Shown here piece by piece: positions 10,801 to 20,199 of a DNA stretch of 64,000 nucleotides. A program made the position numbers and the translations under genes. Source of the stretch: Strongylocentrotus purpuratus (lineage: Eukaryota; Echinodermata; Echinoidea; Camarodonta; Strongylocentrotidae); contig NW_022145609.1 in the NCBI RefSeq assembly GCF_000002235.5, forward strand, positions 10,333,274 through 10,397,273, written 5' to 3'. The notes beneath the pieces were generated by a model. It searched no databases and was not told where the DNA came from. It saw nothing but the letters and a program-made list of their open reading frames with translations. Numbering within the stretch: the first letter of the stretch is position 1; each line of letters starts with the position of its first letter.

Positions 10801-13800
10801 ATGGCCCGAATTATCAGTCTGGTATCAAATTGGAAGCTCCCTAATGACGTTTGGCTGGTGCATTGTTCGTTTATCTATGATACCCTCGTAATAGGGAACT
10901 TCAGATCTGCCATGGTTATGATGCTGGCAAATATTGAAAACAAAAAATAATGTCCCATCATAAAATCTTGACGGGTCATCTGTTTTCATTGTGATCACCC
11001 ATCCGTGACGTCATCTAGGCGCCATTTTGTAAAATCTTCTTATTGACCATATCTTCCTAACGGAACGTTATTTTTTGACCAAATTTGGCATACATTAACT
11101 TCAGGTCAAGGTTCAACTCTTCAACCTACGCGCATGCACGCGCGTCAAAATTGAAAAATGCTCCAAATGAATTTATTTTGAGTTTACTATACGTTTCAGG
11201 CCATTTTGAGCATTTAAAAAAATTCAGCGCGTGCGCGTCTGCGCGCGCGTTTTTTCGCGTGTAGCACGTACGGAACGTGGAAACGCCGTTTTTTTACATG
11301 TTTTGGGTTCCTAATACTATTGTCAACAATTTTAACTAATTTCCAGTCCTTCTTGACCTATAATAACGTAATATGCGCGCGCTAAACCTCAAAATCCGCG
11401 CGCGCGAAAATATGCCAAAAATTGAAAAAATTGTAAAAAAAAGGCAAATTTTGAATTCGCTGTAACTTTTCAGAATGCCATGTGACCTCCATTTTTATTT
11501 CATATTCTGAAAGGGCATGAGTTGTAGATTCCATTTCATGCATCATTTTGGGTCACCGGATGTTGTGACATCATCATATTGCCATCTGAAGTAAGAAAAT
11601 TGATTTTTGATTTTTTACATTACATTTGACAATGTTCTTTTGACTGTCCCAAATTTCAATATGTTGTAGCTGAGAATGTTATCTACAAGTAACGTGACAT
11701 TTATTTTTCATTTACATGATGGGATCATGGTCAAATTTTTGATTAAAGGTGAAAAGTCCGAATCTGCAACATGTACGTGTTATGTCTATGGAGGGTGATT
11801 TTTTTTTCTAAGTCACAATTTGCATAGTCTTTCTTTTTACTTTTCTCAGTTGTTTATACCAAAATTTGATATGTTGTAGCTGAGACTGTACGCTACGAGA
11901 AATGTTATTTTTGATTTAGATTATGGGATCATGGTGAAAAAATTCGAATTAACGTGTGAATTCAGAATCGGTCATAGACTTTTTCAGATATACGTGTTAT
12001 GTCTATGTGGAAGCGCCGTGGTATATTGGTGTTGACACTCGACTCTCGTCTTTGTGGCCCGGGTTCGAATCCGCTGAAGGATTTTGTTTTTTTGTTTTTT
12101 GGTGGGCAATTTAAATAAGTTTTGCATTTAATAATTCTTTCATATTTGTTAGTATCGTCTCAAAACGTTTATCATTTGTTAACACATTGCACTTTAAAGT
12201 TTGTGTACAAAGCCTATGACAAGTTAATTATCAAAAAAAAATCATAATAAATACATAACGTTACCAATCATGCCCAAGTTTCCAGAGCTGTACTGGGTTA
12301 TTAAAGACATTCATATTTGTTTATTCTCATTTCCAGACGTTTATCATTTATTGAAATATTGCACTTCAAAATTTGTGTACAAAGCCTATGGCAAATGAAT
12401 TATTCTAAAAAAAATCATCTCTTAAGTCTTTAATCATTTCCAAACTTCATATTCAAGATTTTTGCTGCTATTTTTGTTGCAATTTTTTTTTCTCAATTAC
12501 ATCGTAACTTCCTGCGTCATCTATTAAAATCATGGCGGATCACCTAATTCATCTCAAGTGACGAATTCATGTCTAGTTTACCTCTTAGAAGTAGAATTTC
12601 TCAGATTTCTGTGGTCCCAAGGGATTTGACTTAGGCATGCAAATTTAACTGTATTTACATGTGTATATATATATATGCACATACATACTGTACATGTACA
12701 TCTTTGGGAAAATATTATATTTCCCCTTAATCCGACTTAGGGGAAAATATTATATTTCCCCTTAACCCAATTAGGGGAAAATATTATATTTCCCCCTAAC
12801 CCGAATTAGGGGGAAATTTTATATTTCCCCTTAACCCGAATTAGGCCTGGCTAATTTGGTAGATGATATCGGGGGGGGGCTCCATGCCTCCTTGAGATCT
12901 GGGCCGTCGACTGCACGATCGCGACGAGGAATTGGAATGCACGTCATCCGTTTTGTGAAGAATAATGTTTATTAATTATGCTAATTTATGTGTAATTTAT
13001 GCATGGAATCAGACTTTTTGCTCCTAATCAATAAATAAAGTTCCAAATATACTAATTTGTGGTATAGTTACTCTTTTTAGTGTTCTTAGCAAATATACTT
13101 CAAAAACATGATATCAAAATTAATTTCTTATGTTTTTGACCTTTTTGTCTGTTATTGTTTTTCGATGAAAATTGTCGGCTACACTTGTGCGATCATAAAC
13201 AGCATGTTATCAATTAATTTTAATCGTTAGAAGCAAAAATAATCATACATTTATGAGTTTTGGCTGAAAGCACAATTTGTATTGAAATCCTGCATGAAAT
13301 CATGCTTTTTAGCCATTTTTGGTTAACGTGCATGTATAAACTTATGTGTAACTTCAGAACCACCTACCTGGGCGTTGCAATGTTGTTCAAAACAGATGCG
13401 CTAGACCCAAAAGAAAAAAGTCGTGAAACGTCGCCGCGAGTTTTCGCGATGCAGACTTGTTCCGCAAAGCATCAAGGGGGTACCTGGAAGGTTTAATACA
13501 TTGTCACTGCTTTCTCTCACCTTGTCTTTACCCCATCTTACATGCTGCTCCTTATCTTTTGCTTCTATGCTTATTGTACTTGTTTGTAGGAGGGATGAAT
13601 CAGGAGGAGGAAGGAGGGATGAATCAGGAGGAGGAAGGAGGGATGAATCAGGAGGAGGAAGGAGTGATGAATCAGGAGGAGGAAGGAGTGATGAATCAGG
13701 AGGAGGAAGGAGGGATGAATCAGGAGGAAGGAGGGATGAATCAGGAGGAAGAAGGGACGAAGCAGGAGGAGGAAAAGGACCATATTGCGTATTCAGGTAT

Positions 13801-16800
13801 GTCTTAGTACATACATGTATGTTATTTTTAAAAGGAACCAAAGATCTTCACTTTACGCAGGACACATATTATGCATAACATTATTTACCAATTCACTTTT
13901 TTGTTTTTTGTTTGTAGTCTTGACAGATGATTCAAAATTGGCAGTACACCTAACATTATTTTGCCAACTGCAATGTTTGTTAGCCACTTTACTTGTCTTG
14001 GATTTGGAGCACTTATTCCTTACAAAATCAATACATGTGCACATGGCCCGAATTATCAGTCTGGTATCAAATTGGAAGCTCCCTAATGACGTTTGGCTGG
14101 TGCATTGTTCGTTTATCTATGATACCCTCGTAATAGGGAACTTCAGATCTGCCATGGTTATGATGCTGGCAAATATTGAAAACAAAAAATATATATTTTG
14201 CTCTGATATAAATTATATTTCCCTCATCGATTTTCTTTCTATTTCTCTTTTCTTTATAGGTCGGGGGTACACCCACTGGGAAACTTCCTCCAAAAAATTG
14301 GTATGCAACTACTTCGAGCAGTACCTGCTAAGAGATACGAGAAAGAAGTTACCTGGTATGTGTCGTGCTATTCACAAAAGGGTACATGCAAGGACTTTTT
14401 AAAGTGAAAAGAGATATAAAGTAGAAGGAATGTCATAAACTTCCCAGGGCTCTTTGTTTTTCTGGAGAGCTTAGAACCCTTGCAATTGTAAAACATAAAA
14501 TGCTTATGATGTAAATGAGTAGTTTGACCTCTTGTTCCTGATTTTTGTCTCGCCTGCGAAGCAGATGCGGGACATAGGCGTCGCTATTTCCGGCGACGGC
14601 GGCGTTGTCAACATTTCAGGTTAAAGTTTGCTTGGTCAAATTCCTATGGCTTGAATTCCAATACCGTGCCACCAATGGTCTTGAAACTGGATTCAAATGA
14701 TTCGGTAGAGTGTTCTCTTTCATATCCATCCCCATACTCTGTGTTTCGTCCAGGAATAGGGATTTTATAACCATTTAAACTTGGTTAAGTTTTGGTTAAA
14801 GTTTCAGGCCAGTGTCTGTTGCAGGTTAAAGTTTGCATGGTTAAGTTCAGATGTCTATAATTTCAATACCGTGTGACCAATTGTCTTGAAACCTAATTTA
14901 AATGATTCAGTAGAGTGTCTTCTTTCATATGCACCCCCATGCTCTGCGTTTTGTCAAGGAATAGGAATTTTATAATCTTTTAAACATAGTTAAAGTTTTG
15001 GTTAAAGTTTCAGGAGTGTCGTGTATACACAATATACATACTGTACATATACTGTGTACTGTATGTACTGGACAGACATTATGGAAATGTTGAAGTTTTG
15101 GTTTCTTCCATAACTTCAGGTAGGAAATTTCAGTAGTGTTATAGTTTCATATGAATGTTATGTGTAAACAATATTACCCTTTTCTGAAGTCCATTAGAGT
15201 TAAAGGTCAAAGGTCAATGAACTTTGCATAATGTTTGCATTTTCATGTACAACTTCAACTAGGATTATTTACTGGTGACAATGTTTTGTAGGATGGTTAC
15301 CCTTTTGCAGTCTGCAGTTAAGACTGTGAGGTAACCACTGTTAAAGGTCAAAGGTCAAGGGTCAATGAACTTCAGCATTTTCATGTACAACTTTAACTTA
15401 TTAAACTCTTAAATAGGCAACTCCTTGATGTCACAACCTGGACAACTTTTAATTGCTCATTTGTAAAGTCTGCCATCAATTTGGATCAAACTTGGTGGTA
15501 ATTAATGACCCTTGGGTATAGGAACATATATGGTGCATACAGATATGCTTACATACAACTTTATGCATAATTATGCATAAATATGCATACATGTGCATAT
15601 ATATGCAATGTACTTGCATGCATTTACATGTACATGCGCATGAATATGCATATATATGCAGTTTGAGTGTCAAGTTGTACATGTATGTAAGCAGATCTGT
15701 AGGAGGATGGGGTCTTTAGAAGGCATCTAGGTCTCAAAATGCTAATTGTTCAAAATCCTTTTTTGGGGGTGAAATTTTCCACGTTTTATTGACCACGAAA
15801 TCGGGCGAGACTCGTGGTTCGAGAACCATCTTGTTTTCATTTAACTGCAAAGCCTTAGAGAATTATTTGACTCTAATGCATATCTATATGGTTGCAACAT
15901 CAAGGATAGTGGTCTACAGTCATTTAAAGGGGAATCCAACCCATATGGCAAGTTCTAAAACAAAAAAGAAATTTCAGAGAAGCAGATTGGTGAAAGTTTG
16001 AACAAAATCGGACAAACAATAAGAAAGTTATACATTTTTGAAAGTTGTTAGCACTATACATATTGGAATTTCAAGTTGGCCGAATTGGGAAACAAAGAAT
16101 AACTTAAAGATGAAAAAATAAAAAGAGAGAATTACAGACACAGAGAATATTATAGGCCTAATGGAAAATTGCACTGATTGGAGAAAAAATAAAGAATTAC
16201 ATTGATGAAAGGAAGAGGATAGAGTGATTTGTTTTTCCTTCAATCCATCATCTTCATTTTGATGATGTATTTCTTTGTTTTCCCATCATAAATGCTTGCT
16301 TGATGTAATTTCTTGGTTGTCCTTCATTTTATCGTCCCTTTCTTGATGTATTCCTTTGTTTTCCCATCACTCTTTCTTTTGGCAATGCATATTTCTTTTT
16401 TTGTTTATCTTCAATCATTGCAATTTTCCATTCGTCTTGTAGTACTCTTTGTGTCTGGATTTCTCTCTTTTCCTTTTTTCTTTTATAAGTTTTTCTTTGT
16501 TTTCCATAATTTATCTTCTCTTTCTATATTTCCATCATTCCTAGTAATTGCCAACCTATTAAAAGTAATACACAGTGTTGGCCAAGGTCACGGATTTTGA
16601 TTAAATGTGTTTTTCTTGGTGCATCTAGATGATCTAAGACCAAATCGATTATCAATTTTCTTCAAATAGCCTTGGAAGCTGTAAAAGGACAAGTACATTC
16701 GACGATATCTGTCCGGCCAGACAAATCTGTTTTCCCCTTTAAAAACAGTGTTCTCCTTCAAAAATTCCCAACTTTTCTTTATTTTGAGATGTATCAACAT

Positions 16801-19627
16801 AAAAAGAACCTTACCTGTGATTTGTAAGATCAGAAACACTTTTATCCGTGAGATATTCAGCATCAAGCGAATTAGCCGTATTCATCGGGTACCCGATAAA
16901 TCCCAAAAATCAACACTAAACATGTGATTTCTCGAAAATGGAGGCATTTCAGAGTGAACTTTTACGGAGTTGTGTTCTACCCTCATAAGTGTATCAAAAA
17001 ATAAGAAAGTGAAGGAAATCTATTTTTTTACCCCTTCGTCTTTTACCAACACTGCGCAATACCTTTAAGTTTCATTCCTCATTTTATTTTCATATGTCAG
17101 TCTAGAAAATCCTTTAAAATCTTTAATTTTTGTCTCGCCTGCGAAGCAGAAGCGAGACCATAGGCGTCACTATTTCCGGCGGCGGCGACGGCGGCGTTGT
17201 CAACATTTCAGGTTTAAGTTTGATTGGTCAAATTCCTATGGCTTGAATTCCAATACCGTGCAACCAATGGTCTTGAAACTGGATTCAAATGATTTGGTAG
17301 AGTGTTCTCTTGTATATGCATCCCCATACTCTGTGTTTCGTCCAGGAATAGGGATTTTATAACCTTTTAGACTTGGTTAAGTTTTGATTAAAGTTTCAGG
17401 CCAGTGTCTGTTGCAGGTTAAAGTTTGCATGGTTAAGTTCAGATGTCTATAATTCCAATACCCTGTGACCAATTGTCTTGAAACCTAATTCAAATGATTC
17501 AGTAGAGTGTCCTCTTTCATATGCACCCCCATGCTCTGCGTTTTGTCAAGGAATAGGGATTTTATAATCTTTTAAACTTAGTTAAAGTTTTGGTTAAAGT
17601 TTCAGGCCAGTGTCCTGTATACACAATATATACTGTACATATACTGTATGTACTGTACAGACATTATGGAAATGTTGAAGTTTTGGTTTCTTCCATAACT
17701 TCAGGTAGGAGAGCTCAGTAGTGTTATAGTTTCATATGAATGTTATGTAAAGAATATTATCCTTTTCTGAAGTCCATTATAGTCAAGGGTCAATGAACTT
17801 TTTCATGTACAACTTCAACTTATTGTCATACTCTTAAATTGGCAACTCCTTGATGTCACAACCTGGACAAATTTTCATTGGCTTTATACACAATTTTTTT
17901 ACACATTTTGAAACTATGAAACGGGCTCCGTACGTGTGTCTGTGTGTCTGTCTGTCTGTGTGTCTGTGTGTGTACAAAATGTTAAATTAGGCTTCTTCTC
18001 CCTCATTTCTGGACCGATTTTGATTCTGATTGTTTTATCTCATAGGGCTAGGTGCGGGGTTCAAAAATTCTACACAGAATTTTGAAATTCATTAATTATG
18101 CTAATTTACGTAAATTTATTCAAATTCACAAAAAATGCTTCTTCTCCTTCATTTCTTGACCGATTTTGAATCTGATTGTTTTAATTGATAGAGCTTAGAT
18201 GGCTACACAAAACTTGTACACAGAATTGTGAAATTTTACTCCATTCATTAAATATCATAATTTATGTAAATTTATTCATAATTCACAAAAAATGCTTCTC
18301 CCTCATTTCTCGACCGATTTTGATTCTGATTGTTTTATCTCATAGGGCTAGGTGCAGGGTTCAAAACTTCTACACAGAATTTTGAAATTCATTAATTATG
18401 TTAATTTATGCAAATTTATTCAAATTCACAAAAAATGCTTCTTCATTTCTTGACCTAATTCTCATTATAATTGTTTTATTTGGTAGAGCTTCGTTGGCTA
18501 CACAAAACTTGTACACATAATTTTGAAATTTTACTCCAGTAATTATAGCTTATGTAAATTTATTCATAATTCACAAAACATGCTTCTTCTCCCTCATTTC
18601 TCGACCGATTTTGATTCTGATTGTTTTATCTCATAGGGCTAGGTGCAGGGTTGAAAAGTTGTACACAGAATTTTGAAATTCATTAATTAGGTTAATTTAT
18701 GCAAATTTATTCAAATGCATACATACATGTATATGCAGTTTGAGTGTCAAGTTGTACATGTATGTAAGCAGATCTGTAGGAGGATGGGGTCAAAGGAATC
18801 TAGGGCTCAAAATGCTAATTGTTTAAAATCCTTTTTTGGGGGGTAAAATTTTCCACGTTCTATTGACCACGAAATCGGGCGAGACTCGTGGTTCGTGAAC
18901 CGCCTTGTTCTGTATTATGTCAGCCTTAGTTCTTGTCTTCTTTCTTTTCATCATTGACAAAAACAAAACAATCGCAACTTTAACTTCTTTTTAAAACAAA
19001 TTTCCCCTCGCACGGCCCCCTTTGAAGACAGCCATAAAAAAAATGGTTAAGAGCAGTTGATAATTTAAATTAAGATTTTTTTCCCAGCGTGTTTGGCCCA
19101 TTGCAGACACCATTACAAAAAAATTAGCTGCACAAGCCAAAACACAGGTGTTTTCGAGTGCGACGTGACCCAAGTCTTTGGTAAAAGCCTGTGAGAAGGA
19201 TCGTTAAGGATATCCAATGTCAAAGGGTGGTCAAACTGCCTTTCATGCCTTGTGTGTGTAATTTCAAGAAGAGCCAGAAGAAATATTTTCAGTGGTTTCA
19301 TTTTTGAAATACACAGACTAGAAATTGCTGGAACAAAAAAGAAGTACATTATAATTATTTTGTGCTTTAGAGAGGACAAAAAATCAAACTTTGTTTCATC
19401 ATCATCGCTCTGTTTTTTTTAAATCTAGTTATTTTTGTTTACATTGCTCAATGCTTTTTCATGTGTTTTCCCTTTCATTTTCTTTTGTAGGTAAGAGAGA
19501 GGTTCACCAGTTCTTGGCAGCATATCCTGATTTCAAGATTAGAAACTTCAAAGTCATCAGAAGCAAGGTCATGAATGAAAAATCAAAAAGAGATCGCTTG
19601 GTAAAAAAAATGGAAAGCAACCAGTAG
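4800..19627 (+). CDS. KMT5A/SETD8-like SET-domain gene model, incomplete
   Basis: Gene-level entry joining the exons listed separately at 4800-4899, 5551-5704, 13590-13796, 14260-14355 and 19491-19627. The first two encode an N-terminal tail and the first half of a SET domain like the histone H4-K20 monomethyltransferase KMT5A. The last two encode a block with the P-G-K motif seen in invertebrate and fish KMT5A-like fusion proteins. Junctions 4899/5551, 13796/14260 and 14355/19491 are phase-compatible. Junction 5704/13590 is not: exon 2 leaves two bases while the next exon expects one. At least one exon is therefore missing or unrecognised there, including the SET half that carries the NHS..C and E-E-L-x-Y-D-Y motifs. 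This may be a damaged gene or a divergent paralogue. Confidence 0.55.
5212..5475 (+). repeat. Relic of the GGTCAAAGGT tandem family in intron 1
   Basis: A degenerate single unit with GATCTGATTAG, AAGGTCAAAGGTGACAG and TCTCGCGATAACT, bounded by GGAGGCATAT and GAGGCATACAT. It is the same repeat family as 1387-2205 and 3530-4340. Confidence 0.65.
5551..5704 (+). CDS. KMT5A-like exon 2 (first half of SET domain)
   Basis: The exon runs from a TACTCTGCAG acceptor to a GTAAGT donor at 5705. It encodes 50 codons starting RAVFTTKNFHSGEFLLHYHG, then ELIDKAEAEERERFEETG, then FRYFFKYRGKNL. With the preceding exon this gives the SET features G-K-G-R-A-V-F, G-E-F and H-Y-H-G-E-L, corresponding to the first SAM-binding strands of KMT5A. 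The family normally continues with C-[IV]-D-A-T, N-H-S..C and Y-D-Y-G; these were not found downstream. Two bases (TG) are left over at the 3' end. Confidence 0.8.
5961..7362. mobile_element. ~1.4-kb insertion inside the interspersed element
   Basis: This block is absent from the sister element at 16564-17067, where GTTTCTGATCTTAC runs almost directly into the CACAGGTAAGGTTC side. It has higher GC content, CpG-containing stretches and an internal 41-base minisatellite. No transposase was recognised and clear terminal repeats or target duplication were not found, so its class is unknown. Confidence 0.6.
6290..6412 (+). repeat. 41-base minisatellite, three copies
   Basis: TGCAGCGAGTGTCAGCAGGT recurs at 6301, 6342 and 6383 with a 41-base period, mixed with GTCAGTGTC motifs. 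The third copy is slightly changed. Open frames here are by-products of the repeat. Confidence 0.85.
7623..8407. other. Gene-free intronic DNA
   Basis: AT-rich sequence with short poly-A/T runs and several ACATGTACATG motifs. No exon or repeat boundary was recognised. Confidence 0.4.
8408..8811. mobile_element. 404-bp hAT-type MITE
   Basis: Perfect terminal inverted repeats TAGGCCTGGGAAT and ATTCCCAGGCCTA bound an AT-rich interior full of CAAATATT motifs. The flanks are GTACACTC and ATACACTC, an 8-base target duplication with one mismatch. TIR style and duplication length fit the hAT superfamily. Non-coding. Confidence 0.8.
9101..9409 (+). repeat. Duplicated block, copy 1: 24-base repeat plus flank
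   Basis: Eight units of 21-24 bases (core ATGAATCAGGAGGAGG) are followed by about 110 bases of flank. The order of unit variants is the same as in the block at 13595-13905, so the two copies derive from one recent duplication. Here the splice acceptor and the first GGAGGG present in copy 2 are missing, so this copy is probably not used as an exon. Confidence 0.85.
9390..10802 (-). pseudogene. Reverse-strand fragment: 11-residue repeats, acidic region, zinc-finger-like block
   Basis: An uninterrupted 470-codon frame on the minus strand. In order: about 15 copies of an 11-residue repeat (core VNTENQGMPEQ), an acidic serine stretch (DDDSDYVPDSYSESESETDD), about six more repeats (QVNTQDQEM type), then a C-terminal part with C-x2-C and H-x4-H (CIFCKRMWSKLRNHIEKKH) and a second C-x2-C (CHLCKAF). 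I recall such acidic plus zinc-finger blocks from the middle of invertebrate KMT5A-like fusion proteins. The true segment is about 9410-10763: both ends of the frame lie in duplicated plus-strand flank. It has no start signal or introns of its own, so it is probably an inverted, displaced exon. Confidence 0.55.
10764..10948 (+). repeat. Duplicated block, copy 1, right part
   Basis: The sequence starting TTGGAGCACTTATTCC and ending at AATATTGAAAACAAAAAAT is repeated almost exactly at 14006-14190. Together with 9101-9409 it frames the reverse-strand fragment. In copy 2 the matching interval holds only about 95 unrelated bases. Confidence 0.85.
10949..11639. other. Gene-free DNA with alternating GCGC tracts
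   Basis: Contains GCGCGTGCGCGTCTGCGCGC-like alternating purine-pyrimidine stretches near 11225-11255 and 11375-11410. No coding signal. Confidence 0.4.
11640..12010. repeat. Degenerate ~215-base tandem pair
   Basis: Two units share ATATGTTGTAGCTGAGA, ATGGGATCATGGT and ACGTGTTATGTCTATG in the same order (about 11655-11800 and 11870-12010). Confidence 0.6.
12018..12085 (+). ncRNA. tRNA-derived SINE head or degenerate tRNA
   Basis: Contains an A-box-like TGGTATATTGG and a good B box GGTTCGAATCC at tRNA-like spacing. The acceptor and T stems do not pair well and a poly-T stretch follows. This looks like a tRNA-derived SINE or tRNA pseudogene rather than a working tRNA. Confidence 0.35.
12131..12419. 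repeat. ~175-base tandem pair
   Basis: Two units share CATATTTGTT, ACGTTTATCATTT and TTTGTGTACAAAGCCTATG in order, ending in poly-A and ATCAT. Diverged copies. Confidence 0.6.
12703..12845. repeat. Hairpin minisatellite (GGGGAAATATTATATTTCCCC)
   Basis: Four ~36-base units each contain a self-complementary core of four G, an AT-rich centre and four C, joined by TTAACCCGAATTA. The array can form a row of hairpins. Confidence 0.85.
12846..13580. other. Gene-free intronic DNA
   Basis: AT-rich, with a G run near 12870. A short open stretch near 13260-13496 lacks splice signals and family similarity. A strong pyrimidine tract (13500-13588) leads into the next exon. Confidence 0.4.
13590..13796 (+). 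CDS. Candidate linker exon with 24-base coding repeats
   Basis: A long pyrimidine tract and TTTGTAG precede 13590, and GTATGT follows 13796. The 207-base exon has two open frames. The frame encoding repeated MNQEEEGG and ending DHIAYS joins the next exon in phase (G + GT). The other frame (RRDESGGG) would suit the SET exon but not the next one. The exon would give a glutamate-rich flexible linker. Copy 1 at 9101 has lost the acceptor. Expression is inferred from splice signals only. Confidence 0.5.
13911..14005 (+). other. 95-base alternative segment in duplicated block, copy 2
   Basis: Replaces the 1.35-kb reverse-strand fragment found in copy 1. It starts TTTTTGTTTGTAG, which resembles a splice acceptor, and stays open in one plus frame. 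No homology recognised. Confidence 0.5.
14260..14355 (+). CDS. KMT5A-like gene, penultimate coding exon
   Basis: Acceptor TTCTTTATAG precedes it and donor GTATGT follows it. It encodes 31 codons: RGYTHWETSSKKLVCNYFEQ then YLLRDTRKKLP. The pattern (tryptophan, then V..YF..Y, then K-K-x-P) is the first half of the C-terminal block seen in many invertebrate and fish KMT5A-like fusion proteins. The leftover G joins GT of the last exon to make the glycine of the P-G-K motif. The function of this block is not established to my knowledge. Confidence 0.75.
14551..15833. repeat. Long interspersed repeat (TCTCGCCTGCGAAGCAG), copy 1
   Basis: Begins TCTCGCCTGCGAAGCAG and GGCGGCGTTGTCAAC; ends GACCACGAAATCGGGCGAGA near 15810. 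Inside are degenerate ~190-base repeats with AATACCGTG.ACCAAT and GGTTAAAGTTT, and a CATATATGCA-rich segment (15540-15665). Copy 2 is at 17132-18906. Non-coding; likely a non-autonomous element or composite satellite. Confidence 0.75.
15926..16570. repeat. Foldback repeat with ~105-base arms
   Basis: The segment 16090-16200 is the diverged reverse complement of 16396-16513; both contain AATGGAAAATTGCA / TGCAATTTTCCATT and the CAGACACAGAG / CTTTGTGTCTG match. The left flank starts GGGGAATCCAACCC, like the element at 32310. Confidence 0.6.
16564..17067 (-). mobile_element. ~500-bp interspersed element, uninterrupted copy
   Basis: Reverse-complement match to the split element at 5718-7622. It shows the original order of the two halves and so defines the nested insertion there. 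No coding capacity. Confidence 0.75.
17132..18906. repeat. Long interspersed repeat (TCTCGCCTGCGAAGCAG), copy 2
   Basis: Same 5' part (TCTCGCCTGCGAAGCAG) and same 3' end (GACCACGAAATCGGGCGAGA) as copy 1. It is longer because of an internal array at about 17880-18720: five ~150-base units with GACCGATTTTGATTCTG, TCTCATAGGGCTAGGTG and TTTTGAAATTCATTAAT. A TGTCTGTCTG microsatellite lies near 17930-17965. Confidence 0.8.
19491..19627 (+). CDS. KMT5A-like gene, last coding exon
   Basis: A TTTCTTTTGTAG acceptor precedes it and a TAG stop lies at 19625. It encodes KREVHQFLAAYPDFKIRNFK, then VIRSKVMNEKSKRDRLVKKM, then ESNQ. With the previous exon this gives P-G-K-R-E...P.F..R..K.I.S.V, the second half of the C-terminal block of KMT5A-like fusion proteins. 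A basic tail follows. No polyadenylation signal was identified with confidence. Confidence 0.75.
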
Positions 19628-19744
19628 GAAATTATTCTCTAATGCACCGGGTGAACTTTTTCATTCTTTAGTTTGCCACACACAGCGATTTCTTGATATA
19701 CAAGTATTTCGCTTCTACCAAACTTAAAAATGATTGGGGCGAGC

Positions 19745-20168
19745 TTTCGTCTGCTCCTGCAGACTTCCTCATGTCAACTGATTTGTCACACAGTTGCTGT
19801 CTTGGCGATCACTGGAGCGAAGATAGGTGACAATGCGTACCCAGTGTCCCTATTGAGTGCTGGATTAATGCTTTTTATCTAGATAGACTCTTTGACCTTC
19901 CTTGGCCAGAAATAAGATTCAAAGTCTATGATCTGTGTATCATCCCAGCGAATGTTATGTCCAGTATTGAGGGCGTGTTCCGGCCACTGCTGAGTGGGTT
20001 GGATTGTTTAATCTGAGGGCCCTTTTGTGTTCTTTTAATCGGTCATTCAGTGTTCTTCCTGTTTCACCCACATAAGAACTTTCTGTCAGTGCACTCCAGA
20101 GCCCTTTATACACAGAGTTTGGCCAACTTGATAACAGGCACCATGTTGTAACCCTTGGCGCTGATGCA
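19745..20168 (-). pseudogene. Penelope-like element relic, GIY-YIG endonuclease
   Basis: The minus strand reads ESSYVGETGRTLNDRLKEHK, then RALRLNNPTHSAVA, a one-base frameshift, EHALNTGHNIRWDDTQIIDF, and further on a CALIQ/KALIQHS-type tail with a stop. The Y-V-G-E-T-G-R, R..EH and GH.I.W motifs are those of the C-terminal GIY-YIG nuclease of Penelope-like retroelements. No reverse transcriptase remains nearby, so it is a dead fragment. Confidence 0.75.
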
Positions 20169-20199
20169 CCGCACCGTGCGCACGGGCGGGCTTATGGTA

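Noticed and set aside
9729..10950. Plus-strand frames rich in cysteine, leucine and glycine opposite the 11-residue repeats
   Set aside because: They are shadows of the 33-base repeats; the minus-strand frame has the acidic and C-x2-C/H-x4-H regions and is the real coding direction.
12018..12085. Functional tRNA gene
   Set aside because: A and B boxes are present, but acceptor and T stems do not pair, so it is kept only as a tRNA-derived repeat.
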